Assembly: GCA_019400425.1 (NCBI GenBank)
Contig: JAFREE010000001.1
Location: 620,001 to 684,000, forward strand
DNA: 64,000 nt
Reading direction: 5' to 3'
DNA from: Hymenochaete sp. R1
Taxonomy: Eukaryota > Basidiomycota > Agaricomycetes > Hymenochaetales > Hymenochaetaceae
The position numbers and the translations under genes are program-made. The notes under the pieces are model-generated. The model had not been told where the DNA came from. It did not search any database and saw only the letters and a list, made by a program, of their open reading frames with translations. Shown here piece by piece: positions 26,552-39,228 of the stretch (its first letter is position 1; each line of letters begins with the position of its first letter).

Positions 26552-27608
26552 ACCGTTGCGATTGGTTTCAGAATTTTTATCAAATTTCCATCATCTTTCC
26601 ATCTCTTGAGTTTATTTTTCTTTCATCTCGCTACCCCAGGCACGACAGCACCTCGATAAGTTTCTTACTACCAACAAATTGCAACATGACTTGTACCACA
26701 CCGGGTCCGGATCCGCCAATCCGCTCCTTGATTCCTTTTCCTTCCCTTTTTTTTTGCGGTCAATAGCATATGCTAGTCATGGCTGATTGAATGACGATTC
26801 CTGCATGTGTATTGTATTTTAATTGAATAGCAGTAGACCGGTGCTGTCCGTTGATAAAGCAGAGAAGTAAAGAGTGGAACGAGGGTTGATGGAAGGAGAC
26901 GGCCGTATTTGGACGAAGGACGCGGAAGCGACGGTCGTCAAGAGAGGCGAATCAACTAACTGGGGGGACGTTCTCGAATTGCATTCAATCACGACCGCTG
27001 AGAATCAGGTCGGCGACCCGACGACGAAGAACGGGGCCCTCCTTCGTCACCGTCTCAGCCAAAGAAGTACATCAATATTACAAGAGATTTAGAAACAAAA
27101 TGCCTTTTCACGACCGTCCTTGACTACTTCCTTCTTTCCTTCCTTCCCCTTCCCTTTCCTTTCTATCCACAAGGCCCATTGCTACCGCCCACAACGGCGA
27201 GCACCCTCTCTAAGCACTTTCAACTCGTGCCCGGGGGGAAAAGTAGCTCTCGTCAAGTAGCTTGGATGCCCTCAATTCGGACGTACTCTCTACTAGCAGC
27301 CGCGAGACAGTCGTCCTCTTCAAATCTTCTTGTTTAGGCGTACGGATCTGTACTTGGCGCTGGTTGATCTCGCACTCGTCGGTCCCTCTTGATCTTTTCA
27401 GGCTCTGAGAGGCCGTGCCGTCTCAAGAGCCTTTTCACCTTCTAAGCTTTCCCAAGCTTCACAAGTCTCCGTCGCAGGTTTTCAGGAGTTCTTTCTCTTA
27501 CCTTCATCCTTTCTTCAAATTGTATCATTTCTTTCGACTTTGCCCACCCACACGACGACTCTCGTTTTCGTCTTTTTTCTCTTCTCATTTCGGCGAACCC
27601 GCTCTCTA
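26552..27608. promoter_or_regulatory. Intergenic: LIM 3' region and promoter of the 7TM gene
   Basis: About 1.06 kb between same-strand genes. Long pyrimidine tracts at 27125-27175 (TTCCTTCTTTCCTTCCTTCC) and 27480-27600 look like a fungal core promoter and leader. A 72-codon frame at 26874-27092 has no family signal and I do not call it. Confidence 0.45.
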
Positions 27609-30600
27609 ATGCCTAGGCCACACTGGCTTAGCATCGCCCTTCTGTTCTTCCTTCCGGTTCAGGTCTATGCAGCATATCCTCTATCCACAACCTTTACAAA
27701 TGACGTTACTGTGAGTTTGACCCAACGAGTTAATCTTGCTCTTTTTTGCTTATTTAATAATTTTTTTTTAAAAATATCACAGCTCGCATGTATCCTCGCC
27801 GATATCCCCTTGTTTTCCGTTGGTCTCGTTGGATTTGCCGCTTATACTTTCTTTTTTGTGATGCGAAGGCTGAGCAGGTAAGACTCGCGGTTGTAAAAAT
27901 GTATGCACTTGGCTAACTTGTTTTCAGAGTCACGACCGTCATTCATCTTGCACTTCTGATGGCATTTCTAGCAGCAATCTTCGATTTAGGACAGATTTTC
28001 AAGAGAGGGTATTGGCAGACAATGATGAATACCGACATCTCATCCGTCGAGATTCTCATCGTCCTACGAGAGCTGAGCCATTCCGCATCCTTCGGTCTTC
28101 GTTATCTGTTTTTCTGGGCGTACATTGCTGAGCCCCCGCGCGGCGAAGTTCCATTTGTGTCAATGACAGATGCACGCAGACCAAACTTCATCTCCCTGGA
28201 TTCGGACGAAATCGTGCACAGTGGGAAATGGGTACGATGGAAGGCATTTGGGGTACTTGTCAAATGGTTCCTGCTGGCTTTGACGGTCTCTGTGACCGTG
28301 TTGCAGATTCTGTGGAGGCTGGTGACTGCTCTGGATACATATGGGCCTGTGTATATCACCGAGTCGGGGATCCAGATTGGGCTTTCTGTGGTCTTCATAG
28401 TAAAATTAATTAGCAACGTGGTACGTGAGCCCAATCTATCATCGAGTTTTCTTGGACTCAGTCCCACGTTTTCAGTTTGTCTCACCTTTGACTCCCAAGT
28501 GGAAAACACTTCGCGACTATTCTCCCGTTGTCTTTGCTATTCTTGTCGGCGCAGGGATCGAGATAGGAAATTTAGCATGCTGTGAGTTGTATGATTGAAT
28601 GTGTGATATTTCGCTCATGTAGAATCACGCAGTCAAATTCTCAGAGACCACCTTTGGTCGCTTCTTACAGGCGGTCGAGTTGTACATCTTGATCCTATAC
28701 GTGTTGATTTCCGCCTTTTACAAAATGCCTGTTCGGGCCAGTGTTGTCGCTGAGCTTGTGAAGCGACGTCTCACTGCAATAGGCGTGCGGGATATGGAAA
28801 ATGCGATAGGAAATAACCCACGGGTTTCACAGATGTCAATGGTGCAAGCCCCTTACCAGCTTCCGCCTCCGGCCATGGACACCATGCGGTCACAAGAAAG
28901 CAACAAGCCGTCTATAGTATCTGGACGCCCAAGCTTCACTCAACGCATTTCGAACCAATTCAGCACAAGACTTGCAAACCTCCGGCAAGCATCAGGGCAG
29001 TTTCGGGGGCCGGAAGCGTCCGCCATTGGTGACGAAGGCGACCAGCGGCGCCTTTGGGACCAAGATGAGATCGAACGAGCTCCAAACTCGGGTGGCGAGA
29101 AGAGCTATCGACTGTCCCTCGAACAACCATCGCCGAATCAATATTCAGTATACACTACTGAAACACCTGGGTGGCGCGATCCCGTAACGACTACAATCAT
29201 CCGTAACGAGCCAAGAGCAAACAACCTGGGCCCTGTGGCCTCCACATCAGCAGTGAAAGTGGATGATGCTCCGCCTCCTAGCATCGTTGTTGAAGATGAC
29301 GACTCGCTGTACTCGTCAAGGACCACGATCCGTGGACCTCTTCGTTCGCGCGTGTCTTCGTACGCTCGAGATGCGACGGAGTCACCTATATATGGACTTG
29401 ATGGTATCATCCGGAACTTGCAACGTGATGGCCTCGGCGCGACTCCCGAGCCTGCTCTAGACCCGTCAGGCAATAACTCGGTTCGATCCTCTGGGATTGA
29501 AAGCCTTCTCAGACAACAACGAGAGCTCGACAAGAGTATTGAAGGCCTACGACGCTTCTCTACGAGTTCCGCTATCCGCTCAGACTCGCGTTTACAGGCC
29601 GGGTCGCTACAGAGTGACTTCTCTTTATCGAAATTTCCAGATCCGCCTATCCTTGTGCAGCCGTCTCCAACAAGAAGCGCGTCCTCGCTTGACATGACGA
29701 CGGAGGCAGGGATCAAAGCAGAGGATCCCTCTGGTCCCGAATCTTCTTCGGCGCGGGCAAAATCTACAGCTATCAGTGCCATTTCAGACAACAGCATGGT
29801 CGTGGAAGACGTTCAGTTCCAACTGGTCCCGCCTCGGATGCCGGCAGCTATGGAGGAGACATCTTCGAGACCGCAGAACCAGTCTATTCCATCAATCGCG
29901 AGGGAGAGTCTTGATTCTGTTTTCAACACTGGGCCGGGAAGGCCGATGCGGCTGGACTCCCAGGGTACGCAGTATGATGTTACCTCGTTCATCGGAGGTG
30001 ATATGGATTCAGTTCCTGTGCAGTGTTTATATTCTGATCTTTTTTTTAATTCCACAGGCTTGACTGGTCCGGCATATAGGTTGTCTCCAATGGCAAATAT
30101 CTCGGAGCGAGATCGATCAACCGACTCGGATGCGGACAGCGCCAGTGTCATTCCCGCATCTATAACTGAGTTGACACGCGTACAGGTCATAGACACTCGG
30201 CGACGGTTCTCAGGGGAAAGCATTGCTGATAGTGGTATCGGAGAGGCGCCCATGCCATCGACGACAACGACAACGCGACTTCCATTGGTCGTTCCACCTA
30301 CTCCAGCGGTTGACAACCCGTATGAGGAGGAAGGGGTATCACAACAACAGCCGCCGCCAGGGGAGTTTTCTCGAAAACCTTCGACCCCTCAAACACAGAC
30401 AGCAACAGCAAACATCCGACCTCTGTTCGTACAGGCCGGCACGGGTCGGGGACGAGGCTTACCCACTGGGCCAAGGTCACGGCTACAAATCAGCAAACCT
30501 ATTCTTCAGGATACGGAACTCTTAAGTGAACGGAATGCATTCCAGCGTCCCAGGCCGGCGCCTTTGAAGCTTCAGGCGCCAAATGACAACAAACCTGTAT

Positions 30601-30638
30601 CTCCTGATCCTCCTAGAAATGGAGGTTATTTCTTCTAG
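27609..30638 (+). CDS. Orphan seven-transmembrane protein with long disordered tail
   Basis: A signal-peptide-like start MPRPHWLSIALLFFLPVQVY (27609) is followed after introns by seven hydrophobic segments: LADIPLFSVGLVGFAAYTFF; VIHLALLMAFLAAIFDLG; LSHSASFGLRYLFFWAYI; FGVLVKWFLLALTVSVTVL; GIQIGLSVVFIVKLISNV; SPVVFAILVGAGIEIGNLAC; and VELYILILYVLISAFYK. The order (cleaved signal, short extracellular region, 7TM, cytosolic tail) is that of a receptor. The tail of about 620 residues (from 28740) is Ser/Pro-rich, with clusters of possible phosphosites and an EEDDS-type acidic part, and ends NGGYFF. One in-frame stretch near 30018-30057 looks intron-like, but no splice keeps the frame, so I read through it. 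I know no characterised orthologue; related unnamed proteins are expected in Agaricomycetes. Confidence 0.78.
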
Positions 30639-31261
30639 CTGTGGATTTATTTCTTTATTTCATCTTTTCTCGGACTTTTCTGCTCTTCGCATCTCGTTGC
30701 CATCGTTTTGACTCTTTTTCTCACCGTGCAGACTTCTCTGATCCCTCTTCAGTTTCATTTCGATCTTCGCTGCTTACCTCTTTTGGAATCGGTATTGAAG
30801 GGATTTGCCAACGTTCTTTCATCCCATTTTGTGAGATGCGCTGACCTGCGTGCATTGCAGACCCAAAGGGGCAGGCCTTGTTTGCTGTAGTACAGGCACA
30901 TTGGAAATCAATAGGAGTAGATAAGCTGTACTAATATACTTATTCGTTATTAGGATCGCCTGGAGGACTGTGTCCAGGGCGTTTTTATGTGTATGAGTAG
31001 AATTTTATCAATATCTAGTGCTTTGTCTCACTCTTTGATTACAATATCAGCAATAACACTGGCACTATCACTGTAGAAGTGCATTTATGGCTGCGGGTGG
31101 TACACTGGGAAAGAAAGCACTCAAGCACCGAAATGTTCGGATTAACGTGTCCAAGAAAGGAAGTACGTCTATGACGTCAGACCAAAACTCTGGAGCTTCA
31201 AAGTGCACGATGGTCTTGGGATACGTCTTTCAGACTGCTTAGTTTCCTGCGACGTGCACTC
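30639..31261. other. Intergenic: 7TM 3' region and J-protein promoter
   Basis: About 620 bp between same-strand genes. T-rich 3' UTR after 30639, then a promoter before 31262. Short frames here are not convincing. Confidence 0.4.
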
Positions 31262-32152
31262 ATGGCTTCCTCATCCTCATTCCCTGACTATTATCAGATC
31301 CTCAACATTCAACCGAAAGCAACCTTCGAACAAATCCGGACAGCATACAAAAAGGAAGCCGTCAAGTCACATCCAGACGCTCTCCGAAATGCAACGGATG
31401 CAGAGAAGAAACGCGCAACTGAACGATTCCAGGTGAGCATCTATACTACAACTCAAACTAGTATATCTCTGATACGAGTGCTGTCAAATGACTCTATGAT
31501 AGGCCGTAGCGGATGCTTATTGGGTACTGTCCGACGAAACACGCCGTGATGAATATGACACTCTCCGGGCTTCGCGCGCGTCCGCCGGTGCGGCCTCGAC
31601 AGACCCCGCCTCTTCCGCCGGTTTCTTCGCCAACTTTGCGAATATGTTCACTGGTGCAGGTCTAGGGACAGGGGCAGGGACAGGTAGCGGGGCGCAGAGA
31701 CCGGATGCGAATGGAGTGTTCGGTGATGTATTTGAGGAGGTGGGTGCATATCCGTCTCTCGTTCCTCTCACTTCACGCAGAAGCGAGACATAATGAACTA
31801 TTGACATATTCTCCTGTCCCGTCTCATAGCTTCTCCGTCCCGAAGTCGAACGCACCCTCCCGCTCTGGGCCTGGTTCGGCGCGATCTGTGGGGCTGGACT
31901 GGGTTTCATCATCGCCAACATCCCCGGCTTGCTCGTTGGCGTCGTGGCGGGTAACAGGCTCGGTGCAATCAGAGATGCGAAGGGCAAGAGTGTCGCAGCA
32001 GTGTTTAGTACATTAGGAGGGGACCAGAGAGCTGAAGTATGTTGTTCGTTATCTTTTTAGAACTTGATGAGGAATGTTACTCACTCATCCGGCTTACTTA
32101 GATCCTCCGGGCGTTGGCGATGAAGGTCCTAGGAACTGCATCCACCTTCTAA
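31262..32152 (+). CDS. J-domain (DnaJ/Hsp40) co-chaperone with membrane-like C-terminal part
   Basis: Start MASSSSFPDYYQILNIQPKA. The J domain covers about residues 7-80 with the HPD motif in KKEAVKSHPDALRN and the fourth helix YWVLSDETRRDEYDTLRAS after the first intron. HPD is the element that stimulates Hsp70 ATPase. A Gly-rich linker (TGAGLGTGAGTGSGAQRP) follows. The third exon encodes LRPEVERTLPLWAWFGAICG and GLGFIIANIPGLLVGVVAGN, which could be one or two membrane helices or a glycine-zipper-like hairpin. The protein ends ALAMKVLGTASTF. Four exons, about 235 residues. It is likely a type III J-protein tethered to a membrane; which one is not shown. Confidence 0.85.
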
Positions 32153-32826
32153 TCACTTACAACTGCCATATGCAGTTCATCGACTCCGTATTTCTGTATA
32201 CCACGTAACTGGATCTGTAATGTATTTTTGCGCGTCGTTTCGATCCTCATACACGGCTTTTTGAGTCATAGAGTCATACAAGGTTTTAAAGCGAACGTTA
32301 CCGGTAGTACGGACGAAGAACCATTTATTAATTTCGTGCCATAGTCAATTATGAATGGCATTGGGAGAAGCAATGACGCCTTTTGGTTGTGGACATAGCG
32401 ACTGAGGTTACAAAAAAAAAGATGGATACATGGAGGTATGGATTGTGTTGCTAATAAGCATCTTTATCCGGCATCCAAGACTTTTTTTTAACTACATATG
32501 TGCGGAAGGTTTGACACTTGAGCCATGTCCTTCAGCTATGGAAGTTAATTGGAACGAGGTAGTAGAGGAAAAGATATAAATGAGACGTAAACGCAAGAAG
32601 GGAGACGATGAAAATAGAGCTTGGATGGATAGGCCCAAAAGCAAAGCCTGGATTGCAACTTGCAGGTAACAAAATAAAACGAAAAAGAAAGAAAACAGAT
32701 AGATCCCAATAATTGATTCTTATTCCCACAAGAGAGTGATGAGCTAGCCGGTTGAAGGCTTGTCATCCATAGTTTCCGAAAACCATGTCCATTATTTCCA
32801 TTGAAGATATGATCATGCTGCGATGA
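32153..32826. other. Convergent 3' region
   Basis: About 670 bp between two stop codons, AT-rich, with A-runs and T-runs near 32400-32490. Small minus frames here have no support. Confidence 0.4.
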
Positions 32827-34334
32827 TCAATCCCACAGACTACCAGCCTCACTATGGTCGAGTTCCAAAACACCTTGCGCCTCACGCAGAGCCTCGTAGT
32901 CGCTGACACTCCCGGCGCCGTTCGCAAGCGCAAGGCTGAGTGCCGCGACGGCACGCTCCGTCTTTTTCGTGCTTCTCGACGGCGGTAAACACGGGTTTCT
33001 TCTCGGCGTTCCGCAATCGATATCGATATCTTGTGCCGGACTGACACTGGCAGGGGAACCGCCCAAAGGCAGTGACATTCGTGACGAGTTGTTTGAGGTT
33101 GAAAAAGAGAACGACATGGACGGCGGGCTCATGCTGCGTAAGTAAAAAGCAGATGTGTCCATACGGGAGGAACGAAAAAGCGGCGCCGCCCGCCGATGAC
33201 GCATTCGACCACTGCCTCCTGTTGATTTCTCAGACATTGCAAATCTTTCTTCATCATCCTCTTCTGAAGAGCTGGAATATGCCGAGGCCGAAGGAGACGA
33301 GCTGTGGTCGCAGCGGTTCCGTAAAGGTATGGGGTGTGGGATGGATGGGTTACCATTTCCTTTCACTGAGATGGCGCTGAGAGAAACAGCTCGTTTCTTT
33401 GACGAGGTCCAATGTGGGGCATCTTCAGATCCCGAAGGACAGCCCGAACGTATCTCAATGTCCGACTCTTCCACGTCTCGTGCCTGAGTACCAACTCCAT
33501 GAGTCCAAGCACTGGGTGAGAAACACCGCCCTGCAGTCGGCGATGGCCGCTTACGTCCGCGTTTATGTGTGTGCGAACTTGGCGAAGAGGTTGAAATTGT
33601 GCACCTGCGCTCGGAATCACCGGTGTGTGAAAGTGAGGGCGACGACGCGGAGTCAGCGTCAACCCGCAGCCCATGTAGTTTGCGTGAGGCCTCGTATTCG
33701 CGCATTCGTCGTACGAAGCCTTCACCAGCCTCTGATACAGCATTGCGCAAGTCGCCAAAGGCGTCCGAGTGCATCTGTTGCAATCTCCGGGTCTGTCGAG
33801 TCGGTGTATGTGAGGCCAGGGATGCTTGGGCGTAGCCATCGGTGTTCATGGGTTTTGTCGGAAAGAAGTTGAAAGCGTCAGAGGTCGATGCGAGGTGAGG
33901 TGTAGAAGGGGCAGAATTGGAGGAGGCGTTCATGGGCATCGTATTCGTGGAGAGGTCCAGCAAGGGCGGACTGGACATTGGCACGTCTTCACATTCCATG
34001 TCCTCTTGGGTGGTCTGCCACGTGGGTGAACCAGAAGTAGATAAGTACAGATACAAGATGAGGTGGAATGGAGACGTATGAAACGAACCTGTGTGTCCCG
34101 CCTAGCTCTCTTTCCTCGTCTCCATGCCTCAACATCCCATTTCTCGGGTGGCTGGGTGATGAAGGCAGGTGGTACGGGGTATGCGGCACATGATTGCCTA
34201 AGAATGGGAGATCGGGCGGGATAAGCTCTCGAAGTATTTGGCCTTGAGGCTTGAGGAGATGCTGAGGGAGATGAGAGGGAAGAATGGGAACGGGAGCGGC
34301 GGTGAGATGCCCGGCAAGGGGAGGAAGTAAACAT
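32827..34334 (-). CDS. Low-complexity Ser/Pro-rich protein of unknown function
   Basis: Two exons. The first, from ATG 34334, holds a Ser/Arg-rich basic start (RASHRRSRSHSSLSSPSASP) and the conserved-looking block PPAFITQPPEKWDVEAWRRG. The intron (about 34015-34090) is inferred from GTTCGT...GGCAG and restores TQTTQEDMECEDVPM. The second exon contains a possible helix, RRLQQMHSDAFGDLRNAVSE to VRRMREYEASRKLHGLRV (about 33690-33800), then disordered Ser-rich sequence with an acidic SSSSEEDDEERF part. It ends in a helical block ERAVAALSLALANGAGSVSD...LELDHSEAGSLWD. Compositional bias dominates; the ends look more conserved than the middle. No named family. Roughly 475 residues. Confidence 0.68.
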
Positions 34335-35684
34335 CGAAGTAGATCGATGATGGAGACAGAGATAGTGCCAATGGTGGGTGATCTCGTACGGGCTAACCGC
34401 TAAGGCGTCTTTGTCCCTTGACCACGTCAGAAAATGTCGACGACGGGATGGGAGAGGAGGGAAAGGCGAGAAGGAAGGAAGGAAAGGTGGGAGAGAGAGA
34501 GGAAGGAGGATGAGGGTGTGTGGAGGAGAGGGTCGAGGTATGTAGTATTTGGGCGTCGATCGGCTGCTCTCTGCTCACCGGAAGGCCAAAGTCCTTTGAG
34601 TTTGCTCTCTCTACTCACACTAATTCGAGATCCATGACCAATCGCGCATAACAACTTCAGAACTTTGCACCAGCATTCAATCATATATTTCGCACTGATG
34701 TCATGGTCTCACTTCCATCCATCCCATTGCCCGACCTCGAACACCACTCCGGAGCTGCCCCTCACTCGTTTGGAGCTCAGACCGTCGGATACTTGTGCAA
34801 CTTGTCCAAGGACCTCTTCGTGGCTAGTCCCAACAGTCTCGACCAGCAGATTCTCACTTTGCTTCACCCGTTTGACTCGACACGAACTTTCCCCGCAGAA
34901 ACCTTGTTATGCCTACCCATCCGAACCTAGCCCCCGGCACGTCTTATCTTCGGATCCAAATCTCCATCCAACTCAAAAACGTGCGCTCACCCGGGCACCC
35001 ACGTCATCCCTTCACGTTCCGCGCTCATTCCGCAAATTCTGCGCCTTGACTCCCTTGCTGCTGAACAAGCTGTGAAAAGACCCGCTATTGGCGTAGAAAC
35101 TCCGTCTCCCGCGACCTATGTGTTCTCTCCCTTCTCACAATTTCCCTCGCTTGACAGGAACCCGGCTTGGATCGTCGTTAGCCCTTCAAACAAGCTACAA
35201 AGAAGTGGCGCGACCTCGGTCCGAATGCGTGCTGAGCTTCATTGCCGCTTTCGGTTCTTGCTGATCCCAGATGACGCACGGACAGTCGAATAGCAGGCCC
35301 AGCTGATCAAAGGCATGGTCCGGGCTCAACCTTGTTTCAAATTGACGGCGGCAAACGCGGAACCGTAACATTGAACGTGCCGCATTAGAATGCTTATTTC
35401 TTGATGGTGTCTTCGCTATGGCAGAGGCCCGTGCACTGTATTAGCATGATTGGCTATTATCAGAGTTTTCCCTTGATCTCATGATGCATTTCAACAGATT
35501 TCAAGACGTAAACAGACAAGGAAACACCCATTGACATACATGCAACCCACAGAGACAACTTGAGCTATACGCTCTTTGGCTGTACTTTGGTTACGCTTTG
35601 GCCAGAACAATCATGATTTGGTAGATTCGAGTCTACTTGGACCGAACAAACATCATATCGCTCAAAGAATACCGCGGCTTCGGA
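34335..35684. other. Long intergenic stretch with no supported gene
   Basis: About 1.35 kb between two minus-strand genes. The 34430-34520 part is strongly purine-rich on the plus strand (GGAAGGAAGGAAAGG), a pyrimidine tract for the minus-strand gene's leader. Plus frames of 75-136 codons at 34665-35075 and 34703-34930 have no family match and no clear splice partners. They could be an orphan gene, but I do not call one. Confidence 0.4.
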
Positions 35685-38600
35685 CTAAAGAGTTGTAGCA
35701 TTCTTCGCCATCTCTGCTTCTAGCTAGAAGCAACACAGCATGAGCTGTATGCCCCAGAACCGTAACTCGACGACTTACCTTTTTGAGGAAGTTCTGTAGG
35801 ACTCCCCTAACCTCCGGGGTCGACGGCTTGATTGCTTCACTGCAATACATATCCCACTGTCCGTTATTTTCAAGTCTCCTGTGCGAATCTACGCACGGGT
35901 CCAATTCGATGGATGCGATTGGTCCAGCTGTGCGACCCACAAATGCTCGAATTGAGTCGATGAGACTAAGCGTCAATGGCGAACTCAGGATGAACACCAC
36001 TAGTATTTACTGATATTCAATAATCCACAAGTGATGCCAGTCTAGGACTTTTCAGTTCAAGGCCCACTCACCAACATCTGACCCGCTCTTCTCCAGAATG
36101 GTCTCCAACCCTCCAGTAATTATTTTCGTTGCTTCAAGGATTTCCGAGTTGCGCTTGTCGGGCGTGCCATTGCATATAGGTTCGAGGTCAAGCAGGAGAT
36201 CGAGGTCAGGTCTATCGGAGGTCAACACGAGTAAGACATCCCGTAGATAACTCCAGGCTTCGTAAAGCGCAATATGTTCGGTGTTCTTTGAAAGGCACAA
36301 AGCAAAGTACTTCGCAAATGCCACTTTAATGAAATCAAAAGAGAAGCATGTCAGGCCCCATTAGTTCGTGTGCGATTTAGTGTGAACACCTTACTAGCAA
36401 GAACTAAACTAGTATCCGTGATACTCAATACCATGTGGCATACATCCACATCGTTCCACGTCTTGTTTATCCTTTTAGGAGTACCAGTGCCACCAACTCC
36501 TGTGGTATGCACAAGCGCTGGTGTCGAGGTGGCTTGGCAATAGTCGTGGGCATGAGACAGACATTTTAGCAGAGAAGTCCGTAAATCTACGAATCCACCG
36601 TATGTTGAGAGGAATGACACTAGATCTGAAAGTAAAGAGAAGGCGGTCAAGGGAAGGCACTGGACTGCTTGACATTGACAGTAGAGCGAAATGAGATCCA
36701 GAAGGGCTACAATGCCTTTTGGTCCTCCGTCGGAGAAGAGTATTTCCTCGATGTCACCTTCCGTTATTGCACTAATGATATATAAGATTCGTTTGAAAGA
36801 AGTAGATACCGTAGTCGTACCGAGAAGTCTTCCCTATGACTATGAATGATCATCATTAGAGCATTCACGAACCTAGACTCAGGACATACTCGCAGAGAGC
36901 TTCGTGAAAAGCGGTATATTCTTGCGGAGGGACGCCAACGCCTTCCCCACAACAACAGGCTTCAAAGAAGCCAGATTTTCCGTGATCATGGCTTTAGCTA
37001 GTCTGCATTATGAGAATCAAACTTAAATAAGACAGCTGTGTCAACTAACCTTCGGAAGTTTCATACGCCGTGATGTTTTCCAGCTCAGAAAATAACAGAA
37101 CCAGTTGCTGGATAACTCCCACTAAGTTTACCTCGGCAAAGTCTTCGACTCGTTCTCCGAGGAGCACTCCCATCGACCATAAGGACCTCAGAAGCAGTAG
37201 CGCGCCAGAATCTACACCGTCATTGCCCGCCTCCGTGATATGAGAGGATAGATACGAGTATGAAAGCCTTAATTGACCCTATCATAGACTGTGGTCAGTC
37301 TTAGTCAAAAAAAAGAAGAAGGGGGAAGAGGGGGAGGATGACTCACGCAAAGTGCCACTAACGATGCTTTGGGATTTCTCAAAATAGCAGACCTGAGGCT
37401 ACCTTGTATTTCTTCATATACGAGGCTGGGAGGGGTCGAACTGGCCATCCTAAAGGCGAGTAACGAGTGATGAAAATGGCAGAGCCATTTGGTTGTCTAA
37501 AGTGTATTCATCAGTACTGAACTTCCTATGCCAATGTGGACTAACGAATTCAGACGCAACCTCTGATCCTGCGAATCGAGGGTCATCCCAGCCATCCCAG
37601 ATAAATGCCTGCGTCTGTCCCCAGTGGATGAGGATAGACTGAGAAACATTAAATTTGGGCTCAGTAGGAGTACCTCCCGACTTTGAGTTTGGAAAGATAC
37701 GCCTAAGCAGTCTTTCCAGCAGACTGAGAGTATGTGGTTGAAAGCACAAGTCTCTGTCATGGTCTCGCCGTGGATACGCTGAAAAAGCACACGCCTACTT
37801 TTTGTTGAACACGACTCTTCCCTTTGAACGAGATCACGTACCGCATAAAGCGAAATCAACATGGCATGGCTTAGTTCTATGTCTTTCTGTAGGTAGTTTC
37901 CCTCAAGCTTTGTGGCGTATGCGACTTTCTCGAGAAGCTCTTCAAGAGACAGGTGAAGGCACTCCATGAGATGAATCGGGTTGATTCTAAAATATAAATT
38001 AGAAGAGTAAGAAGGGAAGGATCGAGTCACGTACCCGGATTCTTCGAAGGGATCACAAACTTCAATGTCAGGTCGCAGTACCAGAGCCGAAAAAAGAATG
38101 CACAGCGCCATTCTCTTTGACGCTGGGGAAGCAAATGGAGATGCCAGAAGACTTGGAAGCGCAGAAAATGACTCTGAGTGCAGGTTGCATCGACAATTAC
38201 GAAAGATAGCCTCGGTCGCTTACCAGGGAGTTGACGAGCGACTCGTAAGTTCGTATCATGTTGGTGGCCTTGTAAACCTTTTGGCACAGAAATGAATTCG
38301 TTCTCGATACCAGCCGTAGCAGTAAGAAAACTACGAGTTATATCAAAGTGGAGCGCGAAGAAGTAGTCTACCCAGCAGACGATAATCTCGTCGAATGAGT
38401 TTGGGTCGTCGGCGCTCTGCGCGTGTGCGAGAAGTTGCCTCCTAAAGTCGAATATTGCGTCAAAGAAAAGCTTATCACCTGTAAAAACAGGAGGTTATTA
38501 GAGGAAATGAAAGAGGTTCGAGTTTCTTACATAACGAAGCGAAGCATCGTGAGTAATTATTCGCAGAAGGAGACGTTGGCTTGTCAATGGCATTCTCGAC

Positions 38601-38927
38601 GAAGAGAATAATGTGTTCGAAGTACGATTGAAGCTCACGAAAATCTTCTTCCTGTTGATTTGAATTGAAAGGGCATACTTTCACTTGGGAACTATTTTTT
38701 CAAACCTTCAGCGGTCCGTAGGTCATTTGGAATTTTGAGACGACACTGTTGATAGCCGAAAGCGCATTCTCACAGACACAGTTAGAAGACAGAGTTTGCT
38801 CGGTCAGCTCTGAGACACCTGTATTAAAGCCTGTAGAAGGTCCCTCAGTGGAGTGCCTCTCGTCGTGATCCAAAAAATCATTCGAGTTCTGCTCGGATTC
38901 AGGTTCGGTGACACTGGACTGCGACAT
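35685..38927 (-). CDS. Large alpha-helical (solenoid-like) protein of unknown function
   Basis: Many exons on the minus strand join into a roughly 850-900 residue helical protein. The start is MSQSSVTEPESEQNSNDFLD (38927), acidic and disordered. Later segments are leucine-rich helices: LQSYFEHIILFVENAI, FDAIFDFRRQLLAHAQ, KRMALCILFSALVLRPDIEV, NPIHLMECLHLSLEELLEKV, CFQPHTLSLLERLLRRIFPN, VYEEIQGSLRSAILRN, VIQQLVLLFSELENI, GIVALLDLISLYCQCQ, SLLSDLVSFLSTYGG and AWSYLRDVLLVLTSDRPDL. The last exons, joined by inferred splices, give FILSSPLTLSLIDSIRAFVG and end LEAEMAKNATTL. Repeated amphipathic helices suggest a HEAT/ARM-like fold, an inference from pattern only. I do not recognise the family. Head-to-head with the acyl-CoA synthetase gene. 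Confidence 0.65.
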
Positions 38928-39228
38928 GGTGGAAGGGAGAGAGAGAGTGGGAGATGAAAAGGAAGAAATGACGCGTCGCGACGCGTTCTGGTCATCTCGG
39001 CTAAATATCTTCGCGTTTACACGTGATGTATATTACGTAGTTCGTTCCACAAAATTGAAAATCCAGAATGAAATGACATCGTCGGGGCTTCTCGTTTGCT
39101 GCTCTCGTGATGTGGGAAAGCCGGTCATAGGGTGCCTCCTTCAATGTCAATACACTTAGACCTACGAATATGGGCGCGAAACACACGACGAACGGCTTAT
39201 CGTTCGACCATTTCTCACTTCATTCAGC
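38928..39228. promoter_or_regulatory. Divergent promoter, helical protein and acyl-CoA synthetase
   Basis: 301 bp between divergent ATGs, shared 5' sequence for both genes. Contains GAAATGACGCGTCGCGACGCG near 38960-38990, a GC-rich inverted pair (CGCGTCGCGACGCG) that could bind a dimeric factor. No TATA box identified. Confidence 0.4.

Noticed and set aside
30018..30057. Intron-like segment in the 7TM tail
   Set aside because: Every GT-AG pair tried gives an early stop, whereas reading through keeps a long frame.
29138..30316. Long minus-strand frames antisense to the 7TM tail
   Set aside because: They mirror the Ser/Pro-rich tail codons and have no motif. The plus-strand frame continues from clear TM exons.
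33363..33872. Frames of 157-158 codons on both strands inside the low-complexity gene
   Set aside because: Shadows of the 409-codon minus frame, which joins to a conserved-looking first exon.
34665..35293. Plus-strand frames of 73-136 codons between two minus-strand genes
   Set aside because: Three short frames in different phases, no motif or plausible introns. Described as a gap instead.
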